From Undaria pinnatifida (lineage: Eukaryota; Sar; Phaeophyceae; Laminariales; Alariaceae), in NCBI GenBank assembly GCA_012845835.1, contig JABAKD010000002.1, positions 16,260,129-16,324,128 of the forward strand: DNA of 64,000 bases, written 5' to 3'. Made by a program: the position numbers and the translations under genes. Positions 1 to 13,400 of this stretch are shown piece after piece. The notes under the pieces are model-generated. The model saw only the letters and a program-made list of their open reading frames with translations. It was not told the origin of the DNA and did no database searches. The first letter of the stretch is position 1. Every line of letters begins with the position of its first letter.

Positions 1-425
1 TCGCCGAAGGCGAGAAAAAAAATTGGGTCCGCAGGCAAAAACGTTTTTTTTTCGGTCATTTGGCCGTACTCGTACAAGTAGCGTTTTTTTTTTTGGGGAC
101 CGTTTCGCTACCGGCTGAATTTTGTTCAGGTAGTTTTTCGACGCAGGAGGTGTGCTTTTTAAGGTCCCTTTCTTCCCAATATATATGCATCCATACCGCT
201 GCTACAATTCCCACCCACCCCCCGCCCCCAACGCCCCCTCCTTCCCCACCACCCGCACCATCGCCTAGACCTAGCACCGCGCGTATAGCAAACCCCTACA
301 TCTACGCGACCTAAAGTCCTTTCGCCCCCCCCCCCCCCTCTCCCCCCCTCCCCCCCCCTCCCTCCCCCTCCCCCCCCCCACCCCCCCCTCCCTCACCCCC
401 CACCTCCCCACCCTCCCACCCCACC
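1..425. other. C-rich low-complexity DNA, no gene seen
   Basis: Poly-C and CCCT/CCCA runs (310-430) merge into an R1 copy. Frames here are artefacts of composition. Confidence 0.6.
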
Positions 426-1095
426 CCCTCAAACACTCCGCCCTCTACTCACTGGTTGTACGACTTACAGGATATACATGATAAACTGGTGTATTCTTTC
501 CAAAACCGTCACATTTATCCCCTTAAAGAATGTATAATTTCCACGCACAGATTGAGCTGCCCCGCTCGTCCCGCCCCCCCCCCCACCCATGATAAACTGG
601 TGCATTCTTTCCAAAACCGTCAGATTTATCGCCTTGAAGGATTTATAGCTTACACGCACAAATTAAGCTGCCCCCCCCCGTCCCCCCCCCCTCCCCCCCC
701 CCCCTCCCCCCCCCCCACCCCCCCCCCCCACTCCCCCCCCTACCCCCGCTCCCCTTCGATCAAAACCAGGCCCCCACGTCCTCAACAACTCCGCCCTCCC
801 CTCACCGGTTATTCGACTTACAGGATTCACTTGATAAACTGATGCATTTCCTTCCTCAGCTGTCAGATTTTGTCCCCCTCAGAAACGGGTTTTATAGTTT
901 CCGCGCACAGACTGCCTAACATCACCCTGTTGACCCTAATAGCTAGTGTAGTTGCAAGGGGAGTCGCCGACCTATATCCTTAACGAGGACACACAACCCG
1001 TGATACGCGCGATTGGAGTATCACATACAGCTTGCAAAGATGAGTTTCGACAAAATATTCGATCTCACAGCTGGAGTGTATTTTTATTATTATAA
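425..1095 (+). mobile_element. R1 dispersed repeat, long copy with poly-C linkers
   Basis: The order in this copy is: modules of about 130 bp (GGTTGTACGACTTACAGGAT … TTTATAGCTTACACGCACA) separated by C-runs, a unique middle (CTGTTGACCCT … AGTCGCCGACCTATATCCTT), and a 3' part (CGATTGGAGTATCACA … TCTCACAGCTGGAGTGTATT) ending in T/A-rich sequence. Shorter copies elsewhere share the 3' end. Confidence 0.75.
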
Positions 1096-1477
1096 TATGC
1101 TCCGACACTCGACACGCCGACTCGAGACTCCAAAAAGTCATTATTTCAGGTAGAGCACAGGCTCAAACTTAAGGTATTATAGGTAGATGCTTAGATGCTT
1201 CGGGGGCATAATGGATTACTGCTGCTGGTGCTGTGGAGCATCGCACACAGTCTGTGAGTCTTACTCTTGGTCTGACTCTGACGGCGGGACTCTGTCCCAA
1301 CGTGCGCTAATACTTGTACAACAACTGTGCTTTTCTCATGAGTGTCCCAAGTGGATGACGAAGCGTGGGCGTTTGAGCGATGCTCGCCCTCAGCACCAAG
1401 TGTTCGTCCACGACCATTTGATCGTAGGTGATGTTCTTGCTTCGTTTCCATTTTATTTTTTGTGTTACTTCTTTTAC

Positions 1478-1536
1478 TTCGTGCCAGTATGTTATAGTGT
1501 TTCTGTAATGCCAAAAGGACCTCTGAAGCCCGCCTA
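1478..1536 (-). CDS. Candidate second exon of the left-edge minus-strand gene
   Basis: A pyrimidine-rich acceptor ending CTCTCCTAG is followed by 59 bases open in the phase needed after the 2823 donor (one base, 19 codons, one base). They end at a GTAAAA donor. The peptide RRASEVLLALQKHYNILAR looks helical. This is supported only by phase and splice sites, so it is tentative. The next exon to the left was not found. Confidence 0.3.
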
Positions 1537-1816
1537 CTAGGAGAGGGTAAAAGGAGCGTGTAAGACGCACATTTTGAGTACCTGGTATTTTTTCGCATCA
1601 CTCCTGCATATAATGTCCGAATTTGAATTATGGCCTCCGGCGGCCCTCCGGCTCCCCGGCGTGGGGGCGCATCACGAGCCGGAAGCCTAGGCATAGCCCT
1701 GCTGCAGCATCCCAATTGCCACGAAGATCTTCCGGGCGGTTTAGCCCTGTCATATCGTCACTGCTGTACTGTTGCTAACTTCGTGTATGACTCTTACCAG
1801 TACGTATTTTGAGCAC

Positions 1817-1930
1817 AGAATAGCAAACCCCGTAACACGCGTGATCGAAGCATCACACGCAGCTTGCAAAGCAGGGTTTTGATCAAATTTCTTTTTGGTC
1901 GATCTCACAGCTGGTGTATTTTTTTATTTT
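1817..1930 (+). mobile_element. R1 repeat, 5'-truncated copy
   Basis: Contains CGTAACACGCGTGATCGAAG, the GCTTGCAAAG word and the CTCACAGCTGGTGTATTTTT end of R1. Confidence 0.6.
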
Positions 1931-2822
1931 TTCAAATACACGAGGGGTGCTGATTGCTCAGTGCTGAGGCAACTGAGGAACATCCACGTTCTCGTTCTTC
2001 AAGCAATATGATACGGGCCCCCTTTTATTTTCAAACAAAAAATCCAGGCTCGTTTCTTCTGAACAATTCAGAAATTTGGCGTAGGAAACGGTGCTCATAT
2101 TCTCGAAAGGGATAAGAAACGATATAATAAGAAACACGTACCGTCCAGCATGCGAAATCGGAGCGAAAAATAAAAGAAATCACGCTTACTTAAGAAGCAC
2201 TGCTCGTTTGGGCACACACGTGAGGTACTGAGGCTGGTGCCGAAATAAGAAATAAGCGAACCGTGCTTATCTCTTCCCGCTTCTCGCACGCGTAAGGTCT
2301 CTTGAGCCCAACTCTCGAGCGGTCCGTCAACAAATACTTGTACAACAAATACTTGTACAGAGTACGTACAGCAGGTACGGCCAAGTCTGTGGTATGCTAA
2401 AAACCACGCGCAGCAACAGCTGCAGTACGTACCAGGTACTCTATTAATAATAGGCGTACCAGATACAGCACGCCAACAAGGCCCGCCCACGGGTGAGTAA
2501 CGTCATGGGCCATGACCTGAGACAGACTACTCGTAGCAGCAGGAAAGCGGCGACTGGTCCCGGCAGTTCGTATTATTAATATTAATAGCTTTTTATACTC
2601 CGGAGTATTATCAACACCTTGGTACGAGGGTAGTACGTATCATAACAACTCTTCATATACCAGGTACCTGGTGTACCGGTAAGCAGATCACACCATAGCG
2701 CTGCTATGAATACCATAGAGGACTCGTGCTCGGCGGTAGTTAGTACGGCAACCAGACACTTTCAAATCAGTACAGGAGGAACGGGGACCACACTCGACGC
2801 ACCAACAACATTCAAAAGTGCC

Positions 2823-3008
2823 TCACATGGAATTGCTGTTGTTGTCGCTCCCTCGGCTCCCGTCGTTCGGCGGCAATGATCCGTCCCGAGACTCGCCCCC
2901 GGCCCCGATCATGCGCGCTTCCAGAAGGCTCAGTTTCCTCAGCGTCTTCGAGTCGTTGTTCCCCATGACGGGAGGGAAATTCTCGATCGGGATGCCCGAG
3001 AGCTCCAT
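2823..3008 (-). CDS. First coding exon of an unidentified minus-strand gene running off the left edge
   Basis: I do not recognise the product. On the minus strand an ATG at 3008 opens 62 codons whose third positions are mostly G or C, as in the other exons here. The peptide begins MELSGIPIENFPPVMGNND and continues with a short charged helix-like stretch (KTLRKLSLLEARMIG), then a Ser/Gly/Asn-rich tail. The frame meets a stop at once after the last codon, but a good splice donor (GTGAGG) overlaps it, so I read this as exon 1 ending with two bases of a split codon. The alternative is a terminal exon: an AG at 3036 precedes the frame and an in-frame stop overlaps the donor. Being the first exon is favoured by the PX gene starting on the opposite strand only 775 bp away. 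Function cannot be assigned. Confidence 0.5.
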   Translation of the reverse strand: MELSGIPIENFPPVMGNNDSKTLRKLSLLEARMIGAGGESRDGSLPPNDGSRGSDNNSNSM

Positions 3009-3783
3009 GTCAAGAGGGGCACGTGGATCACTGCAGCAGCAACCCCTCTACCCAATCACGGAGGGATGGATGCTTTGCTTCTGTTGCGAGAGGCAGAGGG
3101 TTGCGCTCTTGCTACGGGGCAGTTTGCACCGTCAATCGCGCGCCCGCTGCCGAGAGCTCCACCCTCAGAGCTCCACTCCTCCAGGGAGATATTTTTTCGC
3201 ACTGGGATTTGAAATGTGAGCCGCAGGCCAGCTAACTCTCTCGTTATCCTTCGCTTATATCCTCCTCTGGTGCCCAGAGTGAGTGGGACACTTCCTGGGC
3301 GTGGCGAGAAAGGAGTAAGTGGCGCGCCGAGCGTCAAGTTTGAGAGGTAGCGAGGCGGCGCAGATACACACGAGCAGCTTGACGAGCAGTGTTGGTACAA
3401 AAAGGCGCCACCTTCTCTCAGCGGATACCAATTTTAAGAAAGGATGCCAGCCACGAAGGTACCCCTGGCGCGACACTTAAATGAGTCGAGCAAAACATAA
3501 GCGCATGCTTCTCTTACCGGTACGAGAGATATCAGGTGCCCTTCTCTCCTGCGTGCGTGTGGGCAGTACAAAGGAAAGATCGAAGGGTGGAGCAGAGAAT
3601 GCCCAAACTTGAAATTTTGAAAATGGAGGGTTTCCATATCCTGTTTGGCCTTAGTTACAGAGGGGCTACATTATCGTTTTTTGGCTGTTGCCGCATGCTA
3701 CGACTACTCTCACGCGACGTGCACGTGCGTGACGTGCAGCTACTCTCGCTGCCCCTTCCCCTTGCACAGGGCCAGACGTGCCC
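3009..3783. promoter_or_regulatory. Candidate bidirectional promoter region between two divergent genes
   Basis: This interval separates the putative start codons of the minus-strand gene (3008) and the PX gene (3784). An in-frame stop at 3730 supports the PX start at 3784. A strong acceptor-like pyrimidine tract and AG at 3768-3769 suggests the PX transcript may have a 5' untranslated exon further upstream. I see no convincing TATA box. Confidence 0.35.
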
Positions 3784-4466
3784 ATGGCGGAACGTGAGCG
3801 AACGGCACCTTTAACTGATGCTCCGAGCGATCTTGGTCCGGATGTTGCTTCAGAGGAAATCCCCTCCAAAAACGATTCTACCGCACCCACCCTCGCACCC
3901 GCATCAACGACTGCTGCTGCTGCTGCCCGGGGAAGAGGGCTCGGACTAGAGCTCGGAATTCCTCCCTCCTCACCACACACCCCTGCCTCTCTCCGTCAGG
4001 AATACCCCACCCAACCACCTATTACTTCCCCATCCCACCCCTCGCAGTCGCGAGACTCAACAGCCCAATCGCCTTCTCCATTTGCATCATCCCATGGAAA
4101 CCGTTCGAACGCATCGGTGACCGACGACAGCAGTCGGGAACAAGACCCTCCAAGCCCACACCGTGGGCAGCGCTCCACCCCACGGCAAGGGGTATCACCC
4201 CTCGGGACTCCGCGCTCCCGTGCCCGTGTGCGTGCTCCCGTAGACTCTTTGCCGGCCGCGTTCCTTCCCCCGTCGAAGAGGGGGTCCGGGACCGACAGCT
4301 CTAGTGCATCGTCGTCGCTGTCGCCTCTTGCGGGTAATAGTGGAGGGGTTGGGGAGGAAGGGGGGGGGCTGGGAGGAGGGGGGTTGGATGTCACTGCGAG
4401 TACTTCGAACGAGCTGGAGCTATCGGTGCCCTCGCACAAGGAACACCTCACGGCGGATGGGCAACG
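3784..4466 (+). CDS. PX gene exon 1 (disordered N-terminus)
   Basis: ATG at 3784 is the first in frame after a stop at 3730. The exon codes 227 residues starting MAERERTAPLTDAPSD, rich in Pro, Ser and Ala with Gly runs near the end. The donor GTGAGA at 4467 leaves two bases (CG), completed by the first base of the exon at 6863 to give an Arg codon. The opposite strand is also open but lacks splice logic. Confidence 0.75.
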
Positions 4467-7400
4467 GTGAGAAGATAATGCTTGTTCGCTGGACTGCTGT
4501 ACCGAGCAGACAGCAGGCACAGCACTCTCGGCAGCATATATTCGAGTAGCTGCAACTACGCCGTTTTGGCTAAAATATAAAGACCGTTAATGTTTTTACG
4601 TTTAATACAAACGATTATTACATTTACGTCCAAAGACGGCGTCTCGGGTGCTTCAAGAGTACCGGTAAGCTGCGTAACAGTTGGGGGCGATGTCGTGCGA
4701 AGGTTCGAACCCAGCAAAAGACCCTTTCTTACACGTTGACAGGCCGCAAGTGCGAGAGCGCGAGTTGGCGAAATCGATGCAAATCGACGAGCATAAAAAG
4801 CTGGAAACGGGAATGCTGGGACCAATTGCGTGACTTGGGTCAAAATTCCCTACCAGGTACCCACTACCAGGTACCAAGTAACCCTACCGACCACCAAGAT
4901 GCGTTGACGTTTGTTTTTTGCGGGCGACCCAAGAGTAACCTCTCGGTTAGTTGATGATGGCGTCGACGGCTGATGTTTTCCTGCGGGTATAGACTATACC
5001 TTTTTCATAATGAAAATGAAGGCATTTACCGGGGGGGCGGAAGGGAAGGCACCTTTGACCACGGCTTGTCCGGAAAGTCGCTGAGATAAAGTCGCTGAGG
5101 GTACTGATCAAGCCTCTTGCGAGTTGAGCTATTAATAGAAAGTAACAGACCAGTGATGAACTAAAAAATCAAATTGCATTATGTGATGAGTGCTAAGCGA
5201 GTTTCGATATAAGTTTCGAGTGCACGTTTACGTTTACAACTGTATATTCGGTAGGGTATTCGGTAGGGCAACACCGGTACCGGTGGTATATGCGGTGGGC
5301 GTTCCGATTTTGCGGTCGTACTCCCACCAGGTACACATTTTGGTCTGGTGTATGGAGCTTCCGCTAGAATGTACCGCACGATAAGGTGTTTTCGGCGGCA
5401 GCAAGCAGCAGCCTTTCCGCTGTTATGATACCAACATCGATCACACATTTTTCAAGCTTTTCGCGCAGTCGCTGGGGGGGGGGGGGCAGCCGAGCGTGCC
5501 CACCCCCGCTAAGTAGAAGACCTGCGATATGACTGCAAGCCGGAGCAACGCGCTTCCTTTCCATGCCTACTTTACGCGTGTAAAAAAGTACAATAGCACT
5601 TGTAAGTACATGAAGAGAAACGTCCATCAAGATAGTGAGGTCGTGGTCGAGGTGGGGTAATGTACGAGACGCGTTGGACGGGACTCTCCTTTCGGGTCAC
5701 CACTAGGACCTACGTCGTATGATATCATAGGACGTCACGACTTGGACTTGAACTTTTTCATGATTATTACGTTTTTTTTCTGGAGGCGGCGAGCGGTGTC
5801 TATAGACGTCACGACTTGGGGTTGGGATATTTTTGTTTTTCTGTTTCCGAAGGCGGCGAGCGTTGTTTAGACTTGCCTGAACGTCTAAACGTGTAAACTC
5901 TCATGTTCATGTTTAACCTCTGTATCCTCTTCTTATCCTTCTTATCCTTGAATTCGCGTAATGCACGGATCGTGGATAGGCCGTTTTTATATTATCCTTT
6001 TGTTACTTTCTACTTTTAGTTGAAAAATGGAAAAATTCGCTTCAGCTGTGAGATCGACCAAAAAGGATTTTGATGAATCTCAGCTCTGCAAGCTGCGTGT
6101 GTGTGATACTTCGATCGCGCGTGTTACGGGGTATGTGTAATATTCTGTGCTCGAAAAACGCACTGGTACGATTCATACACGAAGTATACAGTACAGCAGT
6201 GACTCGTGAAGGATAGAGGTTGGTGACTCCCCTGCTAGTGCTAGGGTAAACAGGACTAAGACGTTCAGCCTTGTTCTTGTCGTATCGCTCTTTTCTCCCT
6301 TCCTCCTTCCGTTCCTCCTTCCCTTCCTCCTTCCCTTCCTCCTTCCCTTCCTCTGGAGGTACACGACGAAGTAGTGTTCAATCTCTGGATCCTTGAATCC
6401 TATTATTTACTTGAATATGGATGGTGGATGGGCCGTTGTTATGTTTTATCGTTTTTATTCATCATTTTACCCGTTCCCTACCGTTTCCCTCCTTCTTCCC
6501 TTCCTTGCCTTCTTCAATTCTTCATTGCATTCCTTCTTTGCTTCTCTCCTTCCTACCAAGGTATACGACGTACGCAGCCTGGGGCCTTGAGTGTTTATCC
6601 TTAAACACGCGTATTTGATGATATCGCATGGATGGTCGATGAGCCGTTGTTATGTATGTGTCTCGTTTTGTACGTTGTTTCGCCACTTAACCCTTGTGAT
6701 ACCTTATTTTCCCGTGTCTTCCTACCTCCCTCTCGTCGTCCCTCTCTTCCTTCCTCCCTCTCTCTCTTCCTTTCCTACTTTTTTTCCTTTCTTATTCCCT
6801 TCCTCCCTTCCTTCCTTCCGTCCTTCCTTCCTTCCTTCCTTTCTTCCTCCCATCCTTGCAAGGTACACTACGTACGAAGTGGTGGTGCGGATGGGAGGGC
6901 GGCAATGGAGCGTGCGCAAGCGTTACTCTCAGTTCGACCAGTTCCGCATGGTGTGTGATGTTATTATTGATGCATGATATTGAGGGTACCTTACCAGGTA
7001 TTCGAGAAAACGGTTGGCATGGACTTTAATTATATAACTCTACCCCTAATCCCGACTCATTGAAACCCAATCAACCAATGCACGGGTAATCCCATTCGTC
7101 TCGTAAACATTTTACCTCAACTTTTTTATCGAATAAAGTGTTAGGTCTACCGGTGCTGGTGTGTTGGTGTGTCCATTGTCCGCTGTCCATGCGAATACAT
7201 ACTTCGAAGTGCATACCTGTACCTGGATGGCAACGACCGCCTCGTCACGGCGCTTACTGTACGTAAGGGGTAAGGACTTTTGGTGGCTGCTACCAGGTGG
7301 TGCTGTGCGTGTCTCCCCGACGTTCCGGTTTCGCGATGCCTAACTGGCTCCTGTGGGACTTCAGGAGGAAAAGTCGACGAAATACTGTGACGATTCTAGA

Positions 7401-10400
7401 GGCCGCCGCACGAAGCAGCCCGGGACGGCGCGAAGAGGGCGTGTTCCAAGCGCAGCGGTAGGAGCTACTTGCGTTTTTACGCACCGCATTCTGATACTCG
7501 TACGGCTGCAGGGCCTTCCTATTACTAGCAACCAAAGATGTCAGGAGGCGGCACTTTGACCCCTTGACCGACGGCATTTTTCCAATAATTAACCTTGACT
7601 GACGCCAAGCTACCAGGTTTTAGTGTGGAACGATCGATTTGACACCCTTGACCGCCGGACGTTTCCCCTTGACTGGCCGTCTTCTGACATCGCTGCTTCC
7701 TAGAAGGTGGAAAGTACCACAAATCTCTTGTTTCTGGTCTGTATATACGGGCCTCAAATGGGTTATCAGGTTTATAGTGTAAACGATAGTAATGGACAAT
7801 GCTACGATACAGGCATTAAGGTATACCACTTTTGGCCAACATAATTTCTGAATGACTATTAATACTATTAATACTATTAATACCATTAATACCATTGATA
7901 CTATTAATACTGTTGATAAAATAGTAGGAATGTCATTATCATTCTTGTTTTGCAAAATGGTTTGTTTTGTATACCAAGGGCCATGGGTTTGTTGATCGCA
8001 AAACCACTTTTCAATTTTTTACTGAAAATCATCGTGTGAGGCACACGGCTCCCCAAGTGAAGACCCTTAGAAAGGTGACGGTGAACGTCTACTGCTGCGC
8101 CGCATCATGTGTTCCTCTCACTCGACAGTACCTGATACCTGTTATGTGCGCACCTGGTATGTGTGAGGTGTTACGATTATGTAGGAGTATCTCCGCATGT
8201 ACTGGGGTCTGTACTGATAGTTGTGCAGCTGCTGCTGTTGAGCTCTCCTGTGCGATAGGATGTACTGCTTGCCATACCGCTCTCTCTACTCGTTACATTA
8301 CTACACTATCCCACTACTACATCTACTGACCCTCTTACAAGAACGAGGCACATAAGAAACTTGGGCTAAAAACTACGGGGAACTAAGAAATTCTCAGGCG
8401 CTATAACGAGCACACCCCGTCCCAAATGATAAATCTAGCCTAAAAAGCAATCTATCGGTTTCTTGTCGGAGGACCGGTACTTGCTACTGATTCTGCTGTA
8501 TTGCTGTAGCTCTTCGCCCTGACGGTACTTTCCTGGTAATGCTATTCTGACGTTACCGACGGGCAGCCCGAAAACGGAACCGACTGCTTGTTTTTTTCAT
8601 GTTTCGTTGGAAACCCGCGCGGCTGCTGTATGCAGCAGTAGATACACGCTTAACTCCTTTAGGAACGCAAAGTGGGAACTATATACAAAAACGTGACGTT
8701 TCCTCGGTGACGTGCGACTTTTCTGGCTTTTTTGTGCCCTTATTTTCGTGTGAGAGATGGATTGCAATGATACGGTAGTGTAGTGCTGCGGATTCGCAAG
8801 GACCTCAAACTTCCCCATGCTATATATGTTGCTTGCTTATGAATGGTGCCACTCCGGAATCGGCAGACGGGTCACTATGATCGGACTACTGTGATGCAAC
8901 TACTAGCTGTGATAGCACTACTGTGATACGACTACTGACATAGGACTACTATGATAGGACGACGACATTAGGACTACGTTGATGGAACTACTATGATGAG
9001 ATTACTATGATGGGACTATGATGGGACTGCTATGGCAGGACTCCTATTGAGAGTGCCCGTTGCCTCGCGGATACGTGCGACTTGTGTAGCGTTTACCCCG
9101 GATATTTCATGTGGGAGAGGAACACGGAGGCCGTGCGGTTATTGACTTCGTTCTGACAATGTTCCACTGCTCACGGTGCTCTATGATAGGATTCGATGGG
9201 ATATACCCATTTCTTCCTCGGTCACATGCGACTTGTATATATTTTGCCCCCATGTTCATGTGGAAGAACATCGCAGAGGTTCGTGCAGTAATGGAATCGC
9301 ATAGCTTCGTTCTGACAGTGCTCCCATGCCCCGCCAGTTTCGCGACTTGATTCATACGGTCATGTCTTCGCATGGCTTTGTTCTGACAACAGTGGTCCAC
9401 TGTTCTGCCCGGTCGCTTCTTCTCGATTGTCTCCGTTGTCTCGCGGTGCAGTCGCTTCGAAAACAGCACAAGGAAGTGGGCTCCTTCCGCTTCCCGAACA
9501 AGTCCAAGTTTAACACGTTCTCCGAACACACTAAGGTAAGAACGGCAGGGACTGATTCACAGTGCTGGCTGTGAGTGCTCCATTTTGGGAGAGAGATGTG
9601 CATTTTGGACGATACCTCCCTTGAATGCGACCCTCTACGGTGCTCCGCCTCGCAAGGGATGTGTGGTCAATAGTCGAATGATTAAGGCAAGCAACAAATG
9701 AGTACGCCTGCCCGTCCCCCCCTAAATTCGACCCTCCATCCTTGTAGTATTTTACTGTTTCTAGCGTAAATATGATCCCTCATTAATTCCATGTAATTAA
9801 CGCTGGCGCAGTTCAGTGTGCCATGCGATTCGTACTAAAAAATACGCTATACACAGCTGTGATATCGAGGATTTTTTTGGAAACTCATGTTTGCAAGCTG
9901 TGTGTCATGCTCCAATCGCGCGTGTCACGGGGTGTGTATGTCCTCGTGAAGGATATAGGTCGGCAAGTCCACTTGGTACTAAGCTAGTACCAGGGTCAAC
10001 AAGGCGATGCGAAGACATTATGTCTTGCTTTTCTTACCTCTCTTACACACGTGTTTCCCTTAAAACGAGTTCTCTTGAAATGAGCTCTCTTAAACGGTAG
10101 CCCCCACAGTAAACAGTTTTGGACCCACGTACAACGACAAAAAAAACGACGATTGCGATGTTACCACGCGGGGTAGAAAGACGGCGTGCTGCACGCGGGT
10201 CGCGTAGCGGCAGTTCGGACACTCTCCCTGCTCGAGCGACCTGGGCTACTCCGTATGTTTGATGCAGTAATCGTCAGTTTTGTGTCCACATTTTCCCCTC
10301 TTCAGGAACTCCTATCTTAAAGGGGTTAGGAAGCGAGTGTCGCTCAAGCACACCCGTCCTTTCTTACTGTGGAACACGCGTACAGACGATTTTTGTTGCT

Positions 10401-13400
10401 CGCGGTTTTCCTCCTTGATCTTCTGTTGTGCACGTAACCCTCTCTGTGCCTACTCTTCGAGTTTTACGCGGTGATTTGTATAGCGCGTGTTTCCGCAATG
10501 TGGTCCTGTGCTCACAAGCTATGTTGTGGGGGACGTAACGGCGGTTGGCTTGAGATATTCCTTCGAAGGCCGGGTCCAATCCATAGTTTTTACTGCTTTC
10601 GCTTGACAAGGCAGGTGACGAATACGCGGTATATCGTGAAGTTGCCGCGTGCCTGAGAGCCGATTGTTGATGGGCAATATGTCGCCATTCCAATGCCCGA
10701 CTTCATCGCTCGTGATGACCTCACGTGACTTCTTGGATTTATTTCCCCGTGCGTGTGGATTGGGTTGTCCTTAACAGGAACGACGGAGGACTGGTTTCGA
10801 CGAGTTTCTCCGACTCGTGGTGAGCTAATGATGTACCTTTTAATTTTGGGGGTGCGCTTGGCCTTTCTGAGAATCTGTCACTTTGGAGGAGCTCTTTTCG
10901 TGCTGACCTTTGAGACAAGCGTGTAAGTGCTACCCGATACACAATCCCGTAGCCTAGGTATTAATAGTACCGTATACTACATAAGAAACCACACCCCGGT
11001 GATGAAATTTTCGGTTTAACAAAAAAAATCACCGGGGATTGATTTTCTGTGGGGGGTGTGGTTTCTTATGTGGATGTGGTTTCTCGTGTAGTATACGGTA
11101 TTGGGTACTACTATGTATTAGGTACTTCACGAACAGCGTAAAAACACCATTCGATGCAAGTAGACGAGGGCAGTAAGCTATAGTCTTCTCGCGATAAAAT
11201 GAAGGCACTTACCGTAATGGGGAGGGAGGAGAAAAGCCTGCTTAGTAGTGACCCCGGATCTGAACTACGTCTAGGGAGGGGAATCGAGAAAGAAAAGTGC
11301 GACGATAATAGAAGGGGTGAGCAATGTGTTCCGAGGTGAGGGGGGGCAGTCAGGCAGAAAAGGTTTGAACGTTTTGGCTGCCCGTATCGTTGCAGGCGTC
11401 TTCCCGCAAGCTTCTTCTCTGCCGGAAAAAACAACGCATGTCGTGTGCAAGCGTAGTGAGAAGCAGGGACGATCGTAATAACTTGCCGTGCTGGCGACAA
11501 ACGCGACGGCCGGAATGTGCGAAAATCAAAACCTGGAAACCCGAGGATGGCTCTTAAATGTCCCCGTAGTCGTGGTTAGTAAAGGTCACCTGTATGCGCA
11601 GTCGTGATAATCACTCCCCGGCGTGCCCCCTCCCCTACTGTACTCGCTGATTGAGAACCTTGGAGCCTTTTTTTGCCCAGAACAAGTGTGATCATGCTGG
11701 AACTCGAACCCCGTCATGCTCAGAAGCGAACGGTGTACCCGCCAAGCTATGCGCGTGTGTTATTCACGTTTGACATTTCCACCCGTCTAAATCCATCACA
11801 ACCAGAGTCTGCAAGTGCTTCTTCAAGAGACGAGCTTTGTGTTCACAAACCACGAGACAGAGGTACCCGTTGCACATACAGCAAGGTGGTTTGTTTGTTT
11901 GTTTGTTTGTTTGTTTGTTTGTTTGTTTGTTTTTTTTCGCACACTTCTGCTTTCCAGCTCCTGGACAGGCCGTGGTCACAGGTGTCGTCCCTTCTCCCCC
12001 CCGGTTCTTGCCTTCAATTTTCATCGCGCATAGGGTTCAGCAATCCCACTGCTCGTCGATTTTTCATCGAGTTTTGCTAACTCACGCTCTCGCGCTTTCC
12101 GCAAGTCAATTTGTGCACAAGAAGAAGCCCCAACGAGTTTACACGAGTATGCACTCGGTGGGGCTCGAACTCACGAAACTGACCTATACCAGGCTCGAGG
12201 ATAACCTGATACGCCACCAAGGTTGTTTGGCTATGCAACACCAACCACATTGGGCACGAGGGCAAACACGTATGCAAGCCAAACTCCAGACTATTTGCAA
12301 GAAAAAAAAACGAGGAAAAAATACTGGTCTCTTGATAGCGCCGGAATGTGCCGGCCGGAAATTCCGGCTCTATGGCGGCAACCGGCGCTACTGTTCCGCG
12401 TCCTGCCACTGCTGCTCTGGTTGTTCCCATCTGTGCCAAGCGATTCCACAGGCGCCATAGCGGGCAACCGGCACTACTCAACCGGCACTATAGAGGGAAA
12501 GTTACTACGCGCTATAGCGACCAACCGGCGCTATAGAAGGACCGCTACTGCTGTAGTCACGCAAATGCCACACAAGAGCGCAGTGCCGTCGATGATAACA
12601 CGACGTCGTCCGCCCCTATGTATTCGCTCGTCGTTGATGTACCAGGCGGGGTTGCACCCTCGTCCACAAGAAGTGGACGTGTTCCTGGCCATGGACGAAC
12701 ATGGAGCGGGCGTGTTGGGGGCGTCTGGTAACCGACCAATGGCGTGGACGAGCGCCAAAGTTTTCCCAGCGGATACCCCAACCGGCCCCGGTGAGATGGC
12801 ACTGGAATATGGATTGGGTGGGATCCTGTCGGGAACCGTCCTATGGCGGTGGAAGTGCGGCACATAAGTTTTACTAGGTTCCCCGTATGAGGAGCTCTGT
12901 ATCTCGAGACGCACTGGAAGATGGGTTGGAAGATGGATTGGACTTATTGTGGGGATCTTTTTGTTGTGCGAGAAACCTAATGTTTGTTGTGTTTCGGACT
13001 GCTAACGTCTTTCCAGCTGGAAATCCGTTTTTGGGGACAAGTTACTTGGAATTAGTAGAGGGGTTTGGGGCTCTCAAGGGGTTAAGTGTGGATGCGGTTA
13101 TGTCTTGGGATATTACACCCGGTTATGTTGTGCGTTTGGGGGACAATATTTGCTTTGTTTTGTGCTCGTCGTTGTTCGCTGCACAGGCCCTCAGAAGCCG
13201 CCTCCGTCGTTTTCATGCTTAGTCCTGAACCGCATCAGTATCAACACGAACGCTTTTGGTGTCGTGTTGAAGTGGACGTTTTATTTTGGTTGTATTTGGT
13301 TGTCTCCCGTAAAGTGTAGCAATGCACCATACAAAGCCCGCGAGACGCGACCCGCCCTAAATGAAGGACGGCCCTGCAAGTTTTGTTTCCTGCAGGTTGG

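Larger units (their letters stand above)
4467..6862 (+). other. PX intron 1
   Basis: Contains SINE and R1 remnants and the duplicated exon 2 acceptors. No independent gene seen. Confidence 0.6.

Noticed and set aside
3996-4520. 174-codon minus-strand frame opposite PX exon 1
   Set aside because: Mirror of the real plus-strand exon, which has matching splice phase and an upstream stop; the minus frame has neither.
11690-11770. Possible tRNA on the minus strand (GGGGTTCGAGTTCC)
   Set aside because: A- and B-box-like words are present, but the anticodon and D stems do not pair; more likely a tRNA-derived relic.
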